64,000 nucleotides of DNA from Rhodanobacter sp. B05 (GTDB taxonomy: Bacteria > Pseudomonadota > Gammaproteobacteria > Xanthomonadales > Rhodanobacteraceae): NCBI RefSeq assembly GCF_002001085.1, contig NZ_MUNU01000004.1:62001-126000 (forward strand). Direction: 5' to 3'. The translations under genes and the position numbers were made by a program. The notes beneath the pieces were generated by a model, which worked only from the letters and a program-made list of their open reading frames with translations, made no database searches and was not told where the DNA came from. Positions 59,823 to 64,000 of the stretch are shown here, in pieces. Within the stretch, counting starts at the first letter, position 1. Each line of letters begins with the position of its first letter.

Positions 59823-62765
59823 ATGGGGAAACGTTCGGTCGGGGTCGGTGTGTGGCTGGCCCTCGGGGCACTGGTGCTAGTCGCCATAGCGCCCAAGGAG
59901 GTCTGGATCTGGCTCGGGGTGATCGGCGTGAGTGCCCTGATCGCATACTTGGCCATCAAGCATCCGAGCCAAAAAGGGGGGCGCGACGCCCACCAGCATG
60001 AGCCTACTCTGGCCGAGCTGATCGCCAAGAGCGAGCCTCAGCGATCTACCCGTCGGCCTGCGGCCCCGCCCGCCGGTCGACCCCGCACAGCCCCTGAAGA
60101 CCCGCTGGTGAAGAGTTCCGGTCAGTCATCCGAGTGGAGGGCAACTCGCCAAGCCACGATCGACGTGAACCGCGAGCATGCGCAAGCCTTGCGCGACAGG
60201 TTTCCTCCGACTTTGCCGCTAACGAATGTGCGGATAAACGCGCCAGCTCATCCCGCTCCGCCGGCATCGCCTCCGCCGCGCGCGCCACAGAACAGTATTC
60301 CCCCAGCAGACACGCCTTCCGGTTCGCAGACGACCGAGCTACCCGATCAGTCGGCTGAGTGGAACGCGACGCGCCAAGCCACGATCGATGCGATCCGCGA
60401 GCGTGCGCAAGCCTTGCGCGACAGGTTTCCTCCGACGTTGCCGCTAACGAATGAGCGGATAAACGCACCAACTCGTCCCCCTCCGCCGGCCTCTCCCATC
60501 ACCTTGCAGCCCCCGACACCACCCAGAGTGAGCGAACGGGCAATCACACCCAGTTCGCCGCCAGCCCCTCTGTCTCCTTCCAGCACTACGGACGTGCTTG
60601 CGCCCAACTCCGAGCGCAGCCCAGTGGACTTCATGCGTGTGCTCCAAGGTTCGCCTGAGCCCGAAGACATGTACTCGGCAACAGGGATTACGAAGCCCCC
60701 TTTGACTCACGCTCTACCTGCAACCCCCGCCGGCTTTGGCGAGGGGCGCTGGGTGCCCCCTGGCGAAAGTATCCAAGTCGCCGGTGTGAACTTGCCGGGC
60801 GGGATGCTTTATGTCGGCGGGAGGCTGAAAGCGCTCAATGGTGGCACCGAGCCATGTCTGATCAGTGGCCAACACACCGTAGCGCGTGTGGGCAACTATC
60901 GCGCACGTCAGATGGGCTATTGGCCCAGCTACATCGAGGCTTCCCCAGAGGAACGGCGCGCCTACCTGAACTGGTTGTCGGAAGGTCGCTCGCATCCCGA
61001 CTGTGACATCGGATACGTGTTCCTGTTCTTCTACGGGCTTGAACACCGCGTCGTCGTGGACTCGCGCGACGACCCCGCAGCGAGAAATGACTGGCCAGCC
61101 ATCATCGTCGAGCTTCGGCGACTGCTTGCGATCTATGGCGAGAAATCGGGATCGTTCAATCGCTACGCCGGCGAACTTCTGAGTTGGATCGAGCTGGACG
61201 GAAAGTTCGGTCAGCTCTACAAGCAGCCCGTACCAGATTTCCCGAGAACCTATGAACTGCCGCCATATCTTCGCCTGGCTCTCGGCCAAGCCGCCGTCGA
61301 TCGCGCTCCGCTTCCCGTGCATCTCGCGCTGGCTTGGCTCCGGTTGAGTCCGGAATGTTACCTGCGCACCGCAGCCACTCGTTGCCCCAACGAGTTCGAG
61401 CGCCTGTTCACCCAGCGCTATCACGAAATTCTCGGCCCAGGACTGGTTCTTCCGGAAAACCGCACCAAGCTCAAGTTCGTCTACCGAGCTGCCTCGGCGA
61501 GCCTGCGCGCCGCCAATATCACGATGGCGTTCGGGGATGTTCCGGACGTGATGGCCTTGACCGCACCCATCAGGAAGCTAATGGAGATAGCGAGCCAGTG
61601 CACGGACGAACTTGGTTCTTATAGCCGCCTCGTTGGAAAGGATCCTGATGCAGCCGGAGCGTTGGAAGGGCTGTTGCTGTTGCCCGCCACCCTCTGGCCC
61701 GATACCACGCAAGCAAAGTTGCAGGCGTTGACCGCACAGATGTACGAAGGCCGACTGTCGTTGCCGCTGAAGGAACTTCTTGCGGTGTTGGGAGGCGCCA
61801 ATCAAGCGGTCAATCGCGATCGCGCGCGGGGCTTGGCGCGGGCGCTTGAAGGCGCCGAGATTGGGATGGAACCGCACGTCCTCGGTGGCGCCAAGACGCC
61901 AGGCGAACGGGACACGGTCGTGCTGTTCGCTCAACCGCTCATGGACTCGAATGTGGGTGCGCGTGCTGAGTATCAAACGGCTGCGTTGACGCTGCAGCTG
62001 GCCTCGGCCGTGGCCCAGGCCGATGGAGTCTTCCATGATCGGGAGGTCGCACATCTGCGGGCGGAAATCGAAGGATGGGCGCACCTCACCCTCGCCGAGC
62101 GCCGCAGGCTGCACGCGCATCTCCAATGGTTGACCGCCTCGCCAATGAACCTGGCGGCGCTGAAAAAGAAGTTGGAGTCATTGCCCACCGCAGCACGCGA
62201 GACGCTCGCTGCCTTCATGGCGACGCTGGCCCAGGCCGACGGTGTCGTCTCACCCGATGAAGTTAAGTTTCTGGAAAAGGTCTACAAGGCTCTCGGCGTA
62301 GAACCCAAGCGCGTCTTCAGCGACATCCACACGGCGGGTTCCGGCGGCACGCCTGTCTCCACTGTCCGGGCTGGGAAGCAGGGCTTCCGCCTGGATGCTG
62401 AGCGTATTGCGGCGTTGCAAGAAGACACGGTGCGAGTCTCGGCGCTGCTGTCAAAGATTTTTGCCGAGGAAGCTGACAGTACGCCCGCGCCCGCGGCACA
62501 GGCTCCGGAACCTGAGCTCGAAGACGAAGCCGATTCGCCGCTGGGCCTGGACGAGGATCATTCCGCTCTGCTGCGCCTGCTGCTGTCGCGGCCCGAGTGG
62601 ACACGTGCCGAGCTGGAGGACGCTGCCGCCGACTTGAACCTGATGCTCGACGGCGCGATGGAACAGATCAACGAGGCGGCATTCGAGGCATTCGACGAGC
62701 CACTGTTCGAAGGCGAGGACCCGATTTCAGTGAACACCAAACTACTTGAGAAGATCGAAGCATGA
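59823..62765 (+). CDS. sngA: Shango anti-phage system protein SngA (TerB_N-TerB-TerB_C)
   Basis: 980-residue protein. A basic start and two membrane helices (VGVWLALGALVLVAIAP, IWLGVIGVSALIAYLAIK, residues about 5-42) anchor it. Then comes a Pro-rich linker with a duplicated ~47-residue unit (residues about 104-150 and 179-225). A TerB_N domain follows (about 305-530, opening ESIQVAGVNLPGGMLYVGG), then a helical middle part and a TerB domain (about 718-850, LASAVAQADGVFHDREVAHL and MATLAQADGVVSPDEVKFLEK with Asp/Glu metal-binding positions). TerB_C is at about 875-975. This architecture followed by an ATPase gene is that of Shango. The stop overlaps sngB by 4 nt. Confidence 0.82.
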   Translation: MGKRSVGVGVWLALGALVLVAIAPKEVWIWLGVIGVSALIAYLAIKHPSQKGGRDAHQHEPTLAELIAKSEPQRSTRRPAAPPAGRPRTAPEDPLVKSSGQSSEWRATRQATIDVNREHAQALRDRFPPTLPLTNVRINAPAHPAPPASPPPRAPQNSIPPADTPSGSQTTELPDQSAEWNATRQATIDAIRERAQALRDRFPPTLPLTNERINAPTRPPPPASPITLQPPTPPRVSERAITPSSPPAPLSPSSTTDVLAPNSERSPVDFMRVLQGSPEPEDMYSATGITKPPLTHALPATPAGFGEGRWVPPGESIQVAGVNLPGGMLYVGGRLKALNGGTEPCLISGQHTVARVGNYRARQMGYWPSYIEASPEERRAYLNWLSEGRSHPDCDIGYVFLFFYGLEHRVVVDSRDDPAARNDWPAIIVELRRLLAIYGEKSGSFNRYAGELLSWIELDGKFGQLYKQPVPDFPRTYELPPYLRLALGQAAVDRAPLPVHLALAWLRLSPECYLRTAATRCPNEFERLFTQRYHEILGPGLVLPENRTKLKFVYRAASASLRAANITMAFGDVPDVMALTAPIRKLMEIASQCTDELGSYSRLVGKDPDAAGALEGLLLLPATLWPDTTQAKLQALTAQMYEGRLSLPLKELLAVLGGANQAVNRDRARGLARALEGAEIGMEPHVLGGAKTPGERDTVVLFAQPLMDSNVGARAEYQTAALTLQLASAVAQADGVFHDREVAHLRAEIEGWAHLTLAERRRLHAHLQWLTASPMNLAALKKKLESLPTAARETLAAFMATLAQADGVVSPDEVKFLEKVYKALGVEPKRVFSDIHTAGSGGTPVSTVRAGKQGFRLDAERIAALQEDTVRVSALLSKIFAEEADSTPAPAAQAPEPELEDEADSPLGLDEDHSALLRLLLSRPEWTRAELEDAAADLNLMLDGAMEQINEAAFEAFDEPLFEGEDPISVNTKLLEKIEA

Positions 62766-64000
62766 ATGCTGCCATTCGCCCGAAGGATCGCGACGCCGTT
62801 ATTCAGTCCCTGCGTGCCGGCGTCGTGCCCCGTGCGGGCCAACACCTGATCCAGGTCGCCCGAGGGCGGGAGATCGAAGCGCTGATCGCGGACATCGACC
62901 GCGTTGCCGACGGTGGCTCATCGTTCCGCTTCGTCATCGGCGAATATGGTGCAGGCAAGACCTTCTTTCTCAATCTGATCCGCGCCATCGCCATGGAGCG
63001 CAAGCTCGTCGTGGCCAACGCCGACCTCAATCCCGATCGACGCCTGCACGCGTCCGGCGGGCAGGCACGGTCGTTGTATGCCGAGCTCATGCGCAACTTG
63101 GCCACGCGAACTAAACCAGAGGGTGGCGCCTTGTCCGGCGTGGTCGAGAAGTTCATCGCCACGGCCAAGTCCGAAGCCAAAGCGCAGAGCGTGTCCACCG
63201 AGCAGGTCATCCGGTCGAAGCTGGAACAGCTGACCGAGCTCGTCAGCGGTTATGACTTTGCCGATGTCATCGCGGCCTACTGCCGCGGCGTCGAGGAAGG
63301 AAACGAGCAGCTGAAATCAGACGCCGTCCGCTGGTTGCGCGGTGAGTTCGCGACCCGGACCGACGCACGCGCAGCACTGGGCGTTCGCACGATCGTCGAT
63401 GACGCCTCGATCTACGATCAGCTGAAACTCATGGCCAGGTTCGTACGCTTGGCCGGATACGCGGGGCTGTTCGTGTGTCTGGATGAAATGGTCAATCTCT
63501 ACAAGCTTGCCAACTCGCAAGCGCGCAACTCCAACTACGAGCAGATCCTGCGCATGCTCAACGACTCCTTGCAGGGCACGGCCGTGGGCCTCGGGTTCGT
63601 GCTGGGCGGCACGCCGGAGTTCCTTATGGATACGCGCCGTGGGATTTACAGCTACTCAGCACTCCAAAGTCGGCTTGCCCAGAACGCTTTCGCGACCAAT
63701 GAGCTTGTCGACTTCTCTGGACCCGTGCTGCGCCTTTCTAGCTTGACGGTTGAAGACTTCTACCTGCTTTTGGAGAAGATCCGCCATGTATACGCCGCCG
63801 GGGACGCCGCTCGGTATCTGCTTCCAGACCCGGCGATCGCGAGCTTCATGGAGCACTGCGCCAATCGCATCGGCGACAGCTTCTTCCGCACGCCGCGCAC
63901 CACGATCACGTCCTTCATCAATCTATTGGCCATCCTGGAACAAAACCCCGGCACCGACTGGAAGAACCTGATCGGCGAGGTCCGGGTGGAAGCTGATGAA
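62762..64000 (+). CDS. sngB: Shango anti-phage system ATPase SngB (DUF2791/BrxD-like), 5' part
   Basis: P-loop ATPase, open to the end of the window (413 codons seen). Walker A is FRFVIGEYGAGKTFFLNLI (near residue 60) and Walker B is YAGLFVCLDEMVNLYKL (near residue 238), with a sensor-like FVLGGTPEFLMDTRRG. This is the DUF2791 'BREX system ATP-binding domain' type, as in BrxD and in the second Shango protein. ATG 62762 overlaps the sngA stop (ATGA), so the two are translationally coupled. A helicase gene (sngC, Lhr/DEAD type) is expected next. Confidence 0.85.
   Translation, partial: MNAAIRPKDRDAVIQSLRAGVVPRAGQHLIQVARGREIEALIADIDRVADGGSSFRFVIGEYGAGKTFFLNLIRAIAMERKLVVANADLNPDRRLHASGGQARSLYAELMRNLATRTKPEGGALSGVVEKFIATAKSEAKAQSVSTEQVIRSKLEQLTELVSGYDFADVIAAYCRGVEEGNEQLKSDAVRWLRGEFATRTDARAALGVRTIVDDASIYDQLKLMARFVRLAGYAGLFVCLDEMVNLYKLANSQARNSNYEQILRMLNDSLQGTAVGLGFVLGGTPEFLMDTRRGIYSYSALQSRLAQNAFATNELVDFSGPVLRLSSLTVEDFYLLLEKIRHVYAAGDAARYLLPDPAIASFMEHCANRIGDSFFRTPRTTITSFINLLAILEQNPGTDWKNLIGEVRVEADE

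Overview
This is a GC-rich chromosomal window from a gammaproteobacterium, most likely a member of the Xanthomonadales (Rhodanobacteraceae, such as Rhodanobacter or Dyella). The evidence is the gene content (fused cysNC, GTP-type pckG, DUF47-PiT phosphate pair, PhaZ, PrmC, an FadE of the 815-residue type, OxyR next to a rubrerythrin operon) and several families of palindromic intergenic repeats of the kind seen in that order. About 48 protein-coding genes and one gene remnant can be supported. No rRNA, tRNA, CRISPR array, insertion sequence or prophage was seen.

Layout. 1-10.8 kb: 3' end of trmJ, a CNNM/CorC transporter, DUF47 + PiT phosphate uptake, an alkyltransferase-like protein, a PHB depolymerase, a methyltransferase and RDD protein, xerD, a VOC protein and a YceI protein. 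10.8-14.9 kb: a peroxide-response block made of oxyR, a rubrerythrin/Fe-S protein/DUF3501 operon, two sites with the ATAG-N7-CTAT architecture of OxyR operators, and a strong intrinsic terminator that may end an OxyS-like small RNA divergent from oxyR. 14.9-26.3 kb: an M1 aminopeptidase, a hydrolase remnant, a 1364-residue membrane protein of unknown function, prmC, ETF-ubiquinone oxidoreductase and an amidase. 26.5-33.5 kb: cysD-cysNC sulfate activation, gcvT and gcvH, a MetJ-type repressor fused to a histone H1-like Lys/Ala tail with two tandem met boxes in its presumed promoter, and a TonB-like protein.

33.6-49 kb: a serine beta-lactamase-family protein, LemA and an M48 protease, a GMC oxidoreductase divergent from an MFS/NTT-like carrier, a CBS protein, mtgA, hslO, a GAF-GAF-GGDEF-EAL signalling protein, a predicted outer-membrane protein, and an ECF sigma/anti-sigma/DUF4097 operon. 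49-59.2 kb: pckG, a TetR regulator divergent from an alpha/beta hydrolase-fadE pair (both predicted to be leaderless and flanked by GTATGG/CCATAC operators), a DUF4442 protein, a CPBP protease, prfC and a YefM/RelE-type toxin-antitoxin pair.

59.2-64 kb: after about 600 bp of nested palindromes, the composition changes and an accessory locus begins. It encodes a TerB_N/TerB/TerB_C protein and, overlapping it by 4 nt, a P-loop ATPase that runs off the window. These are the first two genes of a Shango-type anti-phage system (sngA, sngB); the helicase gene sngC is expected just outside.
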